Positions 39,386-47,569 of a stretch of DNA of 64,000 bases are shown here, in pieces (the stretch's first letter is position 1; every line of letters starts with the position of its first letter). The notes under the pieces are model-generated. The model saw nothing but the letters and a program-made list of their open reading frames with translations. It was not told where the DNA came from and did not search any database. The DNA is taken from the NCBI GenBank assembly GCA_016219965.1, contig JACRJM010000004.1, positions 310,001-374,000 on the forward strand. The letters run 5' to 3'. Source of the stretch: Candidatus Schekmanbacteria bacterium (lineage in GTDB: Bacteria > Schekmanbacteria > GWA2-38-11 > J061). The translations under genes were made by a program, and so were the position numbers.

Positions 39386-39943
39386 ATGATTTCAACTGCA
39401 GATTTCAGAAAAGGGATGAAGCTCAAGCTTGATGAAGGGCTATTTGAGATTGTCGATATTCAGCACACCAAGATGGCGCGAAGAGGTGCAACGATAAGAG
39501 CTAAACTGAAGAACATAAGAACCGGAGCCGTAATTGAAAGGGTTTACAACTCAGGCGAAAAATTTGATGTCCCGGATTTTGAACAGAAGCCTGTCCAATA
39601 TCTTTATACTGATTCTGGACAATACCATTTTATGGTTATTGAAAATTATGATCAGTTTCACCTTTCAGAAAATGAAGTAGGAGAGAACAAATGGTTTCTG
39701 AAGGAGGGTGACCAGTGCAGTGTTCTTTTCTTCGAAGGGAATCCTATAAGTCTCGATATTCCTCTTAATGTTGTAATGAAAGTAGTAGAAACAGAACCTG
39801 CCATAAAAGGCGATACTGTAAGTAATGTTACCAAAAGTGCAACACTTGAATCAGGTTTGGTAGTAAAGGTTCCCCTGTTTATAAAAGAGGGAGACAAACT
39901 GAAAATTGATACGAGGTCTAAAGAATATATTAGTAGAGAGTAG
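39386..39943 (+). CDS. efp: Elongation factor P with Arg32
   Basis: A 185-residue EF-P that rescues ribosomes stalled at polyproline. The start has AGGAGG 6 nt upstream. The loop that usually carries the modified Lys (PGKG) reads TKMARRGATIRAKLKN, so the tip residue is Arg (R32), as in EF-P proteins rhamnosylated by EarP, although the flanking sequence differs. The C-terminal OB domain (SATLESGLVVKVPLFIKEGD) is normal. A weak promoter TTGACA at 39303-39308 lies upstream. The gap 39182-39385 holds nothing else clear. Confidence 0.95.
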   Translation: MISTADFRKGMKLKLDEGLFEIVDIQHTKMARRGATIRAKLKNIRTGAVIERVYNSGEKFDVPDFEQKPVQYLYTDSGQYHFMVIENYDQFHLSENEVGENKWFLKEGDQCSVLFFEGNPISLDIPLNVVMKVVETEPAIKGDTVSNVTKSATLESGLVVKVPLFIKEGDKLKIDTRSKEYISRE

Positions 39944-39946
39944 TTA

Positions 39947-41401
39947 TTAAAATCTTTTAATCGTTGCACCGGTATACATTTTAATAAACCTCAGCCATTC
40001 TTGCAGCATAGCGTCTTGTCCTTTTTTAATGACTGAACTTACAGCGAACTGAAATGTTACTCCGCTTTTAAAGGATGCAGCTATCTGCCCAAGGGCTGCC
40101 GGAGTATAATTGGATTCGATGTAATCAACGAAGGAAAGGGCCAGCAGTCTGTAAATACGTTTCTTTTCTTTGTCCTGTGGAAGAGAGTAAAGAGATAATA
40201 CTTCCGAAAGTCTGGAGATTTCCGCTATTCGTTGCAGGGATACTCCTTCATTTGACAGATCTAATGAACCGGAAATTTTTAAAGCTGTTCCTTCATAGAG
40301 CAGATTCCCGGCAGGCAAATCAGAATAATTAGAAAAAATATTTTTAGCTACAAGGTATTTAAGCCTGGATTTTAGTACACTGTTATGAATATCTATCGAA
40401 TCTCCGGACAAGATGATCTGATTCGCATAACCCGGAGCATCATATATATTATCGCTGTTAAGGTTTATAGCATCTGGCGAGGAAGTTAAATAAAGCAAAA
40501 CCTTATTGTTTACTGTGAACTGATAGTAGAATTTAAGCTGATTAACGGTCTCCCCACATGTAGAGTAGATAAAGTCCTCTGTAAGCTTATTTGTCTCTTT
40601 ATCTGATTTTATAGAAGCTATCGTTTTTCCGTATTCAAGCATTGAACTGCCGATACCTGTGGCATTTTCAATTCTTTTTCTGAGGCTATCTAAATTAGGA
40701 TTAACAGGATTGAGCAAAAAAGCCTTTTCCATAAGATCGTAAGCTTTTTCGATATTTCCGTTCTCAAGAGCAGTGCTTCCGATGACAACGAGGAAATCAG
40801 GATCATTTTCAAAGACAGACATATAATTTTCAAGGAATGAAATGGCTTCTTCAGATTTTCCCTCGAGAAGATAGGTATTAGCCTTGGCCAGGATAATATC
40901 TTTTTTTGGAGCTATATTGATTGCAAGATCATAATACTTATGAGCTTCAATGAAGTTTCTGTTGTTGGTCATTTTAAGTCCCATGAGTATATATACCTGC
41001 TGAAGACTTTCTTCAGCTTCTTCTGTTTTTCTGATTTCAAGGGCTTTCTGTATAGAAGATACTGCGTCTTCAAGGTTCCCGTTCTGAAAAAGAAGAAGAC
41101 CCTTCCTGTATTCGAGTTCATAGCGCTCATCGAAAGCAAAGCTCCCATCTTTGTTTTCTGTTGCTGACCCTTCCGGAGATACTCCCGGCAACTGTTGGGT
41201 ATTTGTCTCCCTTTTGATTGATGGGACAGAAGGGAGATTTGGAGATGTGAGGGTAGGTGAGGATGGTGCGCCGGCATTGCGGGATTTTCTAATTGCAAAT
41301 GGATTATACCAGAAATAAACCATTATTATTATAACTATGATGCTTATGGTTATATTTCCTGCGAGATTTTTTATTTTAATAGGATGACGTTTCCTGTTCA
41401 T
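39947..41401 (-). CDS. Membrane-anchored TPR protein with degenerate peptidase-MA-like domain
   Basis: A 484-residue protein with an N-terminal helix (about 15-32), a Pro/Ser-rich linker and tetratricopeptide repeats between about residues 90 and 240 (LFQNGNLEDAVSSIQKALEI). Its C-terminal part resembles the peptidase MA-like domain: LPAGNLLYEGTALKISGS parallels the usual LPxWxxEGxA motif. The preceding helix reads LKSRLKYLVAKN where HExxH would be expected, so it is probably not an active protease. It converges with efp, with only 3 bp between the stops. Confidence 0.75.
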   Translation of the reverse strand: MNRKRHPIKIKNLAGNITISIIVIIIMVYFWYNPFAIRKSRNAGAPSSPTLTSPNLPSVPSIKRETNTQQLPGVSPEGSATENKDGSFAFDERYELEYRKGLLLFQNGNLEDAVSSIQKALEIRKTEEAEESLQQVYILMGLKMTNNRNFIEAHKYYDLAINIAPKKDIILAKANTYLLEGKSEEAISFLENYMSVFENDPDFLVVIGSTALENGNIEKAYDLMEKAFLLNPVNPNLDSLRKRIENATGIGSSMLEYGKTIASIKSDKETNKLTEDFIYSTCGETVNQLKFYYQFTVNNKVLLYLTSSPDAINLNSDNIYDAPGYANQIILSGDSIDIHNSVLKSRLKYLVAKNIFSNYSDLPAGNLLYEGTALKISGSLDLSNEGVSLQRIAEISRLSEVLSLYSLPQDKEKKRIYRLLALSFVDYIESNYTPAALGQIAASFKSGVTFQFAVSSVIKKGQDAMLQEWLRFIKMYTGATIKRF

Positions 41402-41428
41402 ATAGAGGTTTGGGTTTAGAGTTAGAGG

Positions 41429-41674
41429 TTATCTAACCTTGAATCCGAAGAACTCCAGTAAATATGCTACTATTGCAGTGGCGGAGATTAATATCAATAC
41501 CTGAAGAGGGTACCCAAGAAGAAATGTATATATTTGGCTCCAGTAATAGGTCAGGTAGTTCCCAACATCGTTTAAGGTTTCATCTTTAATATATAGATAA
41601 CCGGCACCTGCCATAAGGGATGAAATAAAATCAAGTGCAAGAAGTATAATAAGAAAACCTTTTGAACTTCTCAA
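41429..41674 (-). CDS. Small membrane protein, two helices
   Basis: An 81-residue protein with hydrophobic segments at about 5-27 and 56-76. The loop NDVGNYLTYYWSQIY lies between them. It lies between the manC-like gene and the TPR gene on the same strand with gaps of 27 bp. No family is recognised. Its position suggests a partner of the TPR protein. Confidence 0.6.
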   Translation of the reverse strand: MRSSKGFLIILLALDFISSLMAGAGYLYIKDETLNDVGNYLTYYWSQIYTFLLGYPLQVLILISATAIVAYLLEFFGFKVR

Positions 41675-41701
41675 AATTAATCCAGCCTTTATTTATTGGG
41701 C

Positions 41702-42781
41702 TTACAGTATTTCTTTCATTCCAGTTTTTTTTAGATGTTCTACAGCCTGTTTTGCATCCTGCGATTTGCCTCTGCCGCAGACAAACACCTTGTTTTCTGA
41801 TTTTACAACAATAAGGTCCTTTACGCCAAGCAGTACGATGGATCCTTCGGAACTGAATACAATACAGTTTTCAGAATTGATGAAATGATTTTTTCCGCGT
41901 GAAACATTGCGTGACTTGTCTTTAGGATAAATATTTTCAAGAGCATCCCAGCTTCCAATATCTGTCCAGTTCATCGCTGACGGGATAACCATTGTTTTTT
42001 GAGATTTCTCAAGTATGGCATAATCGATCGAAATGTTCTCGATTTTTTTGTATTCTCTTGAAATCACTTCATTGTACTTTACGGTTCCTATGGATTTCTT
42101 GATTTTCTCAAGAGAGATGAAAAGATCAGGGCAATGCTCGGCAAATTCCATCATTATTGTTGAGGCTCTCCATCCAAAGATACCGCTGTTCCAGAAATAA
42201 TTTCCGGATTTGATGAATTTACGTGCCTTTTGGACAGATGGTTTTTCGGTGAATTCCTTAACTTTATGTACGTCATAGCTTCGGACTTTTTTTATTACTG
42301 CTCCTGCCCTGATATAACCGTAACCTGTTTCCGGGTAAAGAGGTTTGAATCCGATTGTATATAACCCGTCAATTCTTTTCATCGTGCCTAGCATGGCTTT
42401 TAAGGTCGAGCGCAATATATGTGGTTCCCTGATAATATGGTCAGAAGGGATAATCGTACAATCTGCGTCGCCGGAACGTGACAGAATGTGGATTGCTGCA
42501 AGACCTATGCAGGGAGCAGTATTCTTCCCCTCAGGCTCGCAGATTATATTTTCTGCCGGAAGTTGCGGAAGCTGCTTTCTGGCAATAGCCTGATGATTTC
42601 TGTTGGTTATAACTAAGATATTTTTCCTGTCAAAAAGCGGTTCTACTCTTTTTACAGTTGTCTGGAGAAGGCTCTCTTCTCCAATCAGGGTTAAGAACTG
42701 CTTGGGTGTATCTCCGGTGCTTAACGGCCAGAAACGGGTTCCTTTGCCGCCTGCCATTATAACTGCATAAGCATCACTCAT
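41702..42781 (-). CDS. manC: Mannose-1-phosphate guanylyltransferase
   Basis: A 359-residue nucleotidyltransferase that makes GDP-mannose. The signature VIMAGGKGTRFWPLSTGDTP followed by KQFLTL is present, with IIPSDHIIRE and VKEFTEKPS. The C-terminal isomerase domain found in bifunctional ManC is absent, so this is the short form. GDP-mannose could feed the glycosyltransferases around 45 kb and 61 kb. Its start overlaps the stop of the methylmalonyl-CoA epimerase gene by 1 bp. Confidence 0.92.
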   Translation of the reverse strand: MSDAYAVIMAGGKGTRFWPLSTGDTPKQFLTLIGEESLLQTTVKRVEPLFDRKNILVITNRNHQAIARKQLPQLPAENIICEPEGKNTAPCIGLAAIHILSRSGDADCTIIPSDHIIREPHILRSTLKAMLGTMKRIDGLYTIGFKPLYPETGYGYIRAGAVIKKVRSYDVHKVKEFTEKPSVQKARKFIKSGNYFWNSGIFGWRASTIMMEFAEHCPDLFISLEKIKKSIGTVKYNEVISREYKKIENISIDYAILEKSQKTMVIPSAMNWTDIGSWDALENIYPKDKSRNVSRGKNHFINSENCIVFSSEGSIVLLGVKDLIVVKSENKVFVCGRGKSQDAKQAVEHLKKTGMKEIL

Positions 42782-43182
42782 TATCTCTCTACCAGTTCGG
42801 TAAGTATTCCAGCCGAGCTTTTAGGGTGTATGAATGCGATCTTAGTGCCGTGAAGCCCGTTTCGCGGTGTTTTATCTATAAGAGAAACACCCTGATTCTC
42901 AAGATCTGCAAGGGCAGCCCTGATATCATCAACCTCATAAGCTATGTGATGAATACCTTCCCCCTTTTTTTCAATGAACTTCTTAATAGGGCTTTCATCG
43001 CTGATTGCTTCTAATACTTCTATTTTTGATTCGCCTATCTGGAATGCCATGACTCTTACTTTTTGCGATTCTATTATTTCAACGTCGTAGGGTTTGAGGC
43101 TTAGTATTTCCGAAAAGAAATTCCCTGCGCTTTCGATACTGTTTACTGCTATACCAATGTGATCTATCCGGTTAAGTTTCAC
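42781..43182 (-). CDS. mce: Methylmalonyl-CoA epimerase
   Basis: A 133-residue protein of the vicinal oxygen chelate superfamily that interconverts the (R) and (S) forms of methylmalonyl-CoA. It has RIDHIGIAVNSIESAGNFF at the N-terminus, GEGIHHIAYEVDDI and a C-terminal PKSSAGILTELVER, with metal ligands His, His and Glu visible. It lies 43 bp after the mutase large subunit, consistent with propionate or succinate metabolism. Confidence 0.94.
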   Translation of the reverse strand: MKLNRIDHIGIAVNSIESAGNFFSEILSLKPYDVEIIESQKVRVMAFQIGESKIEVLEAISDESPIKKFIEKKGEGIHHIAYEVDDIRAALADLENQGVSLIDKTPRNGLHGTKIAFIHPKSSAGILTELVER

Positions 43183-43225
43183 GCCAAACTCCAGGTTAAG
43201 TCGCAGATTAAAGGCTGCCTTTGCT

Positions 43226-44890
43226 TCATATTGTTAAAACTTCTTTGTATTCTCCAAAAACCTTTTTCAGGCATCCGGAGATTTCCCCAAGAGTTGAGTA
43301 ATTTCTTACGGCATTTAATATTGCTGGCATAAGGTTGGAGCTTCCTTTAGCGCATCTTTCTATCTCTGTAAGTGCGGATTCAACTTTCTTGTTATCTCTC
43401 CTGCTTCTTAACGCTGAAAGACGGGCCCTCTGTTTTTCTTCTATCTGAGGGTTTACTTTGAGTATATTTACCTTAGGCTCTTCCTTTATGGTAAATTCGT
43501 TTACACCTACTATGATCTGCTTTTTATTTTCTATGCTTTTCTGATAATTATAGGCGCTGTCCTGAATCTCTTTCTGAATAAATCCTGCTTCAATGGCTCT
43601 CAACACACCGCCCATATCGTCTATTTTTTTGATGTAATCCATTGCCCTGGATTCAATTTCGCTCGTAATGGATTCAACTGCATATGACCCGCCGGCAGGA
43701 TCAACCGTGTTGGTGACACCTGATTCGTAGGCGATTATCTGCTGGGTGCGAAGGGCAATACGGACAGCTTCCTCGGTAGGAAGTGCAAGTGCTTCGTCCA
43801 TGGAATTAGTATGAAGGGATTGAGTCCCGCCCAGCACTGCTGCAAGCGCCTGGATTGTTACACGCACTATATTCGTGTATGGCTGCTGGGCAGTAAGGGT
43901 GCATCCGGCTGTCTGGGTATGGAACCTCAGCATGCAGGAGCGGGCATCTTTTGCCCCGAAACGCTCTTTCATTATTTTTGCCCAAAGCCTGCGGGCTGCG
44001 CGGAACTTGGCTATTTCTTCAATGAAATTGTTGTGCACGTTGAAAAAGAAGGATAGACGCGGTGCAAATATATCTACATCAAGACCTGCTTTAATCGCGG
44101 CATCAACATAAGCAATTCCGTCTGCAAGCGTGAATGCAACCTCCTGGACCGCAGACGAGCCTGCCTCCCTTATATGGTATCCGCTGATGCTGATGGTATT
44201 GAACTTTGGCAGGGTGTCCTTGCAAAAGGAAAAAATGTCGGTAATGATCCTCATCGATTGTGCTGGCGGGAATATATAAGTCCCGCGGGCAACGTATTCT
44301 TTCAATATGTCATTCTGGATGGTCCCTGAAATATTGCCTGCGCTTACTCCCTGTTTTTCAGCAACAGCCATGTACATGGCAAGAAGGATGCTTGCAGTGG
44401 CATTTATAGTCATTGATGTGCTTACTTTATCAAGAGGGATCTCATTGAAAAGTATTTCCATGTCTTCCAGCGAATCAATGGCAACCCCGACTTTCCCTAC
44501 CTCTCCTTTGGACATTTGGTGGTCGGAATCATAACCCATCTGGGTAGGCAGATCGAAAGCAATGCTAAGCCCTGTCTGCCCGTGGTCAAGCAGGTAGCGG
44601 TACCTTTTGTTGGATTCCTCCGCGTCACCGAACCCTGCATACTGCCTCATTGTCCAGAGACGCCCGCGGTACATTGTCTCCTGTATCCCTCTGGTGAATG
44701 GAAAGCTTCCGGGTTCTCCGATATTTTGGTCATAATCTATGGCTTCTGAATCAATGGGGGTATAAAGAAGTTTTATGGGTATATGGGACGTTGTATTGCG
44801 CGGCGTAAGAAGATCTTTCTGCTTGCTTTTATTTATTTTACCTTCCCATTTATCAAGTCGTTTTTTTATCTCATCTATATCATCAGGCAC
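43226..44890 (-). CDS. mcmA1: Methylmalonyl-CoA mutase large (catalytic) subunit
   Basis: A 554-residue subunit that carries the substrate-binding TIM barrel but no B12-binding domain, as in two-subunit mutases. Motifs include [50 protein letters not shown] and [17 protein letters not shown]. It uses a GTG start with AAGGAG 10 nt upstream. The B12-binding small subunit must be encoded elsewhere. A related acyl-CoA mutase (isobutyryl- or ethylmalonyl-CoA type) is possible, but the epimerase next door favours methylmalonyl-CoA. Confidence 0.92.
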   Translation of the reverse strand: MPDDIDEIKKRLDKWEGKINKSKQKDLLTPRNTTSHIPIKLLYTPIDSEAIDYDQNIGEPGSFPFTRGIQETMYRGRLWTMRQYAGFGDAEESNKRYRYLLDHGQTGLSIAFDLPTQMGYDSDHQMSKGEVGKVGVAIDSLEDMEILFNEIPLDKVSTSMTINATASILLAMYMAVAEKQGVSAGNISGTIQNDILKEYVARGTYIFPPAQSMRIITDIFSFCKDTLPKFNTISISGYHIREAGSSAVQEVAFTLADGIAYVDAAIKAGLDVDIFAPRLSFFFNVHNNFIEEIAKFRAARRLWAKIMKERFGAKDARSCMLRFHTQTAGCTLTAQQPYTNIVRVTIQALAAVLGGTQSLHTNSMDEALALPTEEAVRIALRTQQIIAYESGVTNTVDPAGGSYAVESITSEIESRAMDYIKKIDDMGGVLRAIEAGFIQKEIQDSAYNYQKSIENKKQIIVGVNEFTIKEEPKVNILKVNPQIEEKQRARLSALRSRRDNKKVESALTEIERCAKGSSNLMPAILNAVRNYSTLGEISGCLKKVFGEYKEVLTI

Positions 44891-44986
44891 TTTATTATTT
44901 CTCCTTTCTGCGTCTTTATGTTATTGCAAATCATTAAATTTTGTATATTAAAGAAAAAGCCCAGTCAAGGGATGAATATGATTTGC

Positions 44987-45052
44987 GGGTGCAAACCCAA
45001 TAGTCCTAAAAAACTTATATATGAAAAATCTCCCGGTTTATTCCGGGGGACT
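44987..45052 (+). other. Hairpin-rich leader upstream of the TPR/glycosyltransferase gene
   Basis: Nested pairing is seen on the plus strand: AGTCC (45002-45006) with GGACT (45048-45052), enclosing CCCGG/CCGGG (45032-45047). Just upstream, TTTGC/GCAAA (44982-44995) competes with GGG/CCC (44987-44998). The segment GGGTGCAAACCCAATAGTCC vaguely recalls the c-di-GMP-I riboswitch core (GCAAAGCC...CCTAA), but the 5' half of that motif is missing. It could be a leader element or chance. Confidence 0.3.
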
Positions 45053-45086
45053 TCATTGTAAAAATTTAAAAATAATTGCAGGTCTG

Positions 45087-46874
45087 ATGACTGATAAAAG
45101 GTTAAATGCTACAAGTACGATTGCTGCGGTTATACTTTTGTTTACTGCATGTTTTATCCTTTACAGGACGTCCCTTAAGGTTCCCTTTCTTTTCGATGAT
45201 CTGCTTTTCATTTCCTCTAATAGCAGCAGTAACTGGGGTATAAGTGTTTTTTTTCATAATATGGGGATATTTATTTCCAGGCCATTGCTTGGATTAAGCT
45301 TTGCCGCGAATTATGAGATATCCAGGAATTCACCGGCAGGCTTTCATATAGGCAATCTGATCATTCATTCTATAAACTGTTCGCTGATATTTTTTGTTCT
45401 GAAGAAACTGTTAAGAACAACATATGGTGAACTTACGATTCTTAATAAGAACATCGTGTCTTTTTCAGGGGCTTTGTTTTTTCTTGTACATCCACTCGCC
45501 ACGGAATCTGTAACCTATGTTTCCGGCAGGTCGTCACTCCTTTATACCATGTTTCTCCTTTTGTCAGTGCTGCTTTACATTTCATTTGAAGAAAACAAAG
45601 GTGAATGGAAATGGTTCTTCTATGGTTTCTCTTTGTTGGCATATGTTGCTTCTCTGGCAAGCAAGGAGATAGCGGCCATATGTCCTTTGATACTCATTGC
45701 GGTTATTTTCTTTTTTCTTTTGAGAGATAATAAGAAGTTAAATCTTATTCCAATACTTCCGTTCTTTTTTATTCCAATCGCGACTGTCCTTTTAAGGAAG
45801 GCTTCACTTTTAAGCGGGGCCAGCCCTGATGGAACTTCAAGAAATATAATAGTTCAGCTTATGACAGAAATATACGTATTGGCTGAATCTGTTTTCAAGG
45901 TGTTATTCCCTGTTAATCTTAATTTCGATCCTGATTATTCAGACATCACAACGCCCATTGATTCGGGATTTTTTATTGGACTCATTGTTTTAACTTTCAT
46001 GATTGCAGCAGTGTTTTATGTGAGAAAGAAAAATCCTTTTATTGTGTTTTCAATTTTATTTTTTTTGATCTCTTTTTCGCCGCATCTTTTTATACGTCTG
46101 CGTGACTACATGTCAGAACGCTGGCTTTATTTCCCTCTCATTTCTGTTTCATTTTTAATTGCCGGCATATTGGCAACAACGTCAGGAAAGAACCAGGCCA
46201 GAGGTTTTGTTAAATATTCCCCTGCGGCTATTATCTTTGTAGTTATTGTCATTTTCTCCGCTTTGACTTTAAGCCGTCTGGAAGTGTGGCAGAGCGCTGA
46301 TCTGATATGGACTGATACGGTAAAAAAATCCCCGGGAAAATTTCGTGTTCATGCAAATCTGGGGCATGTATTCTTAAGAGAAGAAAAGTTCCCTGAAGCT
46401 GAGAAAGAGCTTCTAAAGGCTATCAATATAAACAAGGAATATGCGGAAGTACATTATGATCTGGCCCAGGTATACAGCAATTTAGGCAAAGATGAATTAG
46501 CCTATGCGGAGTACGGGAATGCCTTAAAGTACATGACATATTACGATGACCCGGCTTATTCTGTTTATTATAACTCTATGATAAACATGGGTGTTATCTC
46601 TTTTAAGAATGGTGACAAGCAAAAAGCCATGGAATTATTTTCAAATGCAATTAAGCTGGACAACCGGTATCCGCAGGCATTCAATAATCTCGGGATAGTC
46701 TTTATGAACATGGGGGACATGGAAAAGGCTGAACTTAATTTCCTGATGGCTCTAAACAGAGACCCCAAATATGCAATGGCGTATTATAACCTTGCCGACG
46801 TGTATATAAAAGAAGGACGAAATGATGAAGCTGCAGAGATATTGAAAAAGGTAAAGTCCGTTAAACCTGATTAA
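45087..46874 (+). CDS. Polytopic glycosyltransferase-like protein with C-terminal TPRs
   Basis: A 595-residue protein (or 617 if started at the ATG at 45021). About ten membrane helices come first, then TPR units from about residue 425 (FRVHANLGHVFLREEKFPEA; AFNNLGIVFMNMGDMEKAEL). The motif LFDDLLFISSNS near the first periplasmic loop is the DD motif of TMTC/PMT-type O-mannosyltransferase-like proteins. It may glycosylate exported proteins with a lipid-linked sugar; this is inferred from the architecture. The second ATG is favoured since it directly precedes the first membrane helix, but neither has a strong Shine-Dalgarno. Its stop overlaps the convergent 46871-47398 gene by 4 bp. Confidence 0.82.
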   Translation: MTDKRLNATSTIAAVILLFTACFILYRTSLKVPFLFDDLLFISSNSSSNWGISVFFHNMGIFISRPLLGLSFAANYEISRNSPAGFHIGNLIIHSINCSLIFFVLKKLLRTTYGELTILNKNIVSFSGALFFLVHPLATESVTYVSGRSSLLYTMFLLLSVLLYISFEENKGEWKWFFYGFSLLAYVASLASKEIAAICPLILIAVIFFFLLRDNKKLNLIPILPFFFIPIATVLLRKASLLSGASPDGTSRNIIVQLMTEIYVLAESVFKVLFPVNLNFDPDYSDITTPIDSGFFIGLIVLTFMIAAVFYVRKKNPFIVFSILFFLISFSPHLFIRLRDYMSERWLYFPLISVSFLIAGILATTSGKNQARGFVKYSPAAIIFVVIVIFSALTLSRLEVWQSADLIWTDTVKKSPGKFRVHANLGHVFLREEKFPEAEKELLKAININKEYAEVHYDLAQVYSNLGKDELAYAEYGNALKYMTYYDDPAYSVYYNSMINMGVISFKNGDKQKAMELFSNAIKLDNRYPQAFNNLGIVFMNMGDMEKAELNFLMALNRDPKYAMAYYNLADVYIKEGRNDEAAEILKKVKSVKPD

Positions 46875-47398
46875 TCTTTACTCCATGTTATTCCCCGGTA
46901 ACCTGAACGGGTATTTCTGTAGCGAAGCGTTTCCGGCTCAATTTTAATTACCCTGTAATTAAAATCCGGGGAAAGTCTGGATTCATCTATTTTCATTATC
47001 TTCAGGCATTCACGGAATTTTGCAGGTGTTGACTTTCTGGAATAAACTGTTGCCTTTCCCCATATTTGCAGGCCCTTTGCTCCAAAAAAATCTTTCTTAG
47101 GGGCATACGGTGAGGCTATTGATGCTGCGACTTTTTTATTTTTGCTGAGGTTTACGAATTTTCCGCCTCCCTCTGAAAACATATAAATTATGAGACCGTC
47201 ATGCTTATACTCTATGGGAGTGACTCTAGGGACATCACGGTAAGTTGTACCAAGATGAAGAACGTTATTTTTATCCAGATAGCGGACAACCTCTTTCTCA
47301 AAATCTTCCGTAGTGATTTTTTCCTTTAATGTGATTCCATTTTTTTTGAGTATATCTCGGAGTTTTTCTGAGAATTTCGGGACATTTATCTTTGGCAT
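46871..47398 (-). CDS. FMN-binding split-barrel (pyridoxamine oxidase-like) protein, copy 1
   Basis: A 175-residue protein of the pyridoxamine 5'-phosphate oxidase-like fold. It has VLHLGTTYRDVPRVTPIEY, SEGGGKFVNLSKN, FFGAKGLQIWGKA and an RYRNTRSGYRGITW tail. Such proteins bind FMN, F420 or heme; which one cannot be told. A paralog at 59337-59882 shares the same blocks. AAGGATGAG precedes the ATG. It lies 28 bp downstream of tRNA-Gln and may share its promoter. Confidence 0.82.
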   Translation of the reverse strand: MPKINVPKFSEKLRDILKKNGITLKEKITTEDFEKEVVRYLDKNNVLHLGTTYRDVPRVTPIEYKHDGLIIYMFSEGGGKFVNLSKNKKVAASIASPYAPKKDFFGAKGLQIWGKATVYSRKSTPAKFRECLKIMKIDESRLSPDFNYRVIKIEPETLRYRNTRSGYRGITWSKD

Positions 47399-47426
47399 AA
47401 TCTCATCCTTTTGGAAAAGGTTAATA

Positions 47427-47497
47427 CTGGGGGACTAGGATTTGAACCTAGATAGACAGATTCAGAGTCTGCAGTCCTACCATTAGACGATCCCCCA
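47427..47497 (-). tRNA. tRNA-Gln (anticodon CTG)
   Basis: The minus strand has acceptor TGGGGGA paired with TCCCCCA, discriminator G, anticodon arm GCAGA-CTCTGAA-TCTGT (anticodon CTG) and T-arm TAGG-TTCAAAT-CCTA. CCA is not encoded. The weak first base pair (U-A) is typical of tRNA-Gln. Confidence 0.95.
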
Positions 47498-47520
47498 AAG
47501 GCATTAAAAATTGTGGGCAG

Positions 47521-47549
47521 TTTATAAGATAGCAAAGCCTTTTTGTCAA
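47521..47549 (-). promoter_or_regulatory. Sigma-70 promoter of tRNA-Gln
   Basis: On the minus strand TTGACA (47544-47549) and TATAAA (47521-47526) are exactly 17 nt apart. This is close to the consensus and lies about 23 bp before the mature tRNA end. Confidence 0.85.
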
Positions 47550-47569
47550 TCACTCTAATATATGTTCTA

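Noticed and set aside
44891-45000. Cobalamin riboswitch for the methylmalonyl-CoA mutase gene
   Set aside because: No B12 box (GCCACTG) or comparable long fold is seen on the minus strand.
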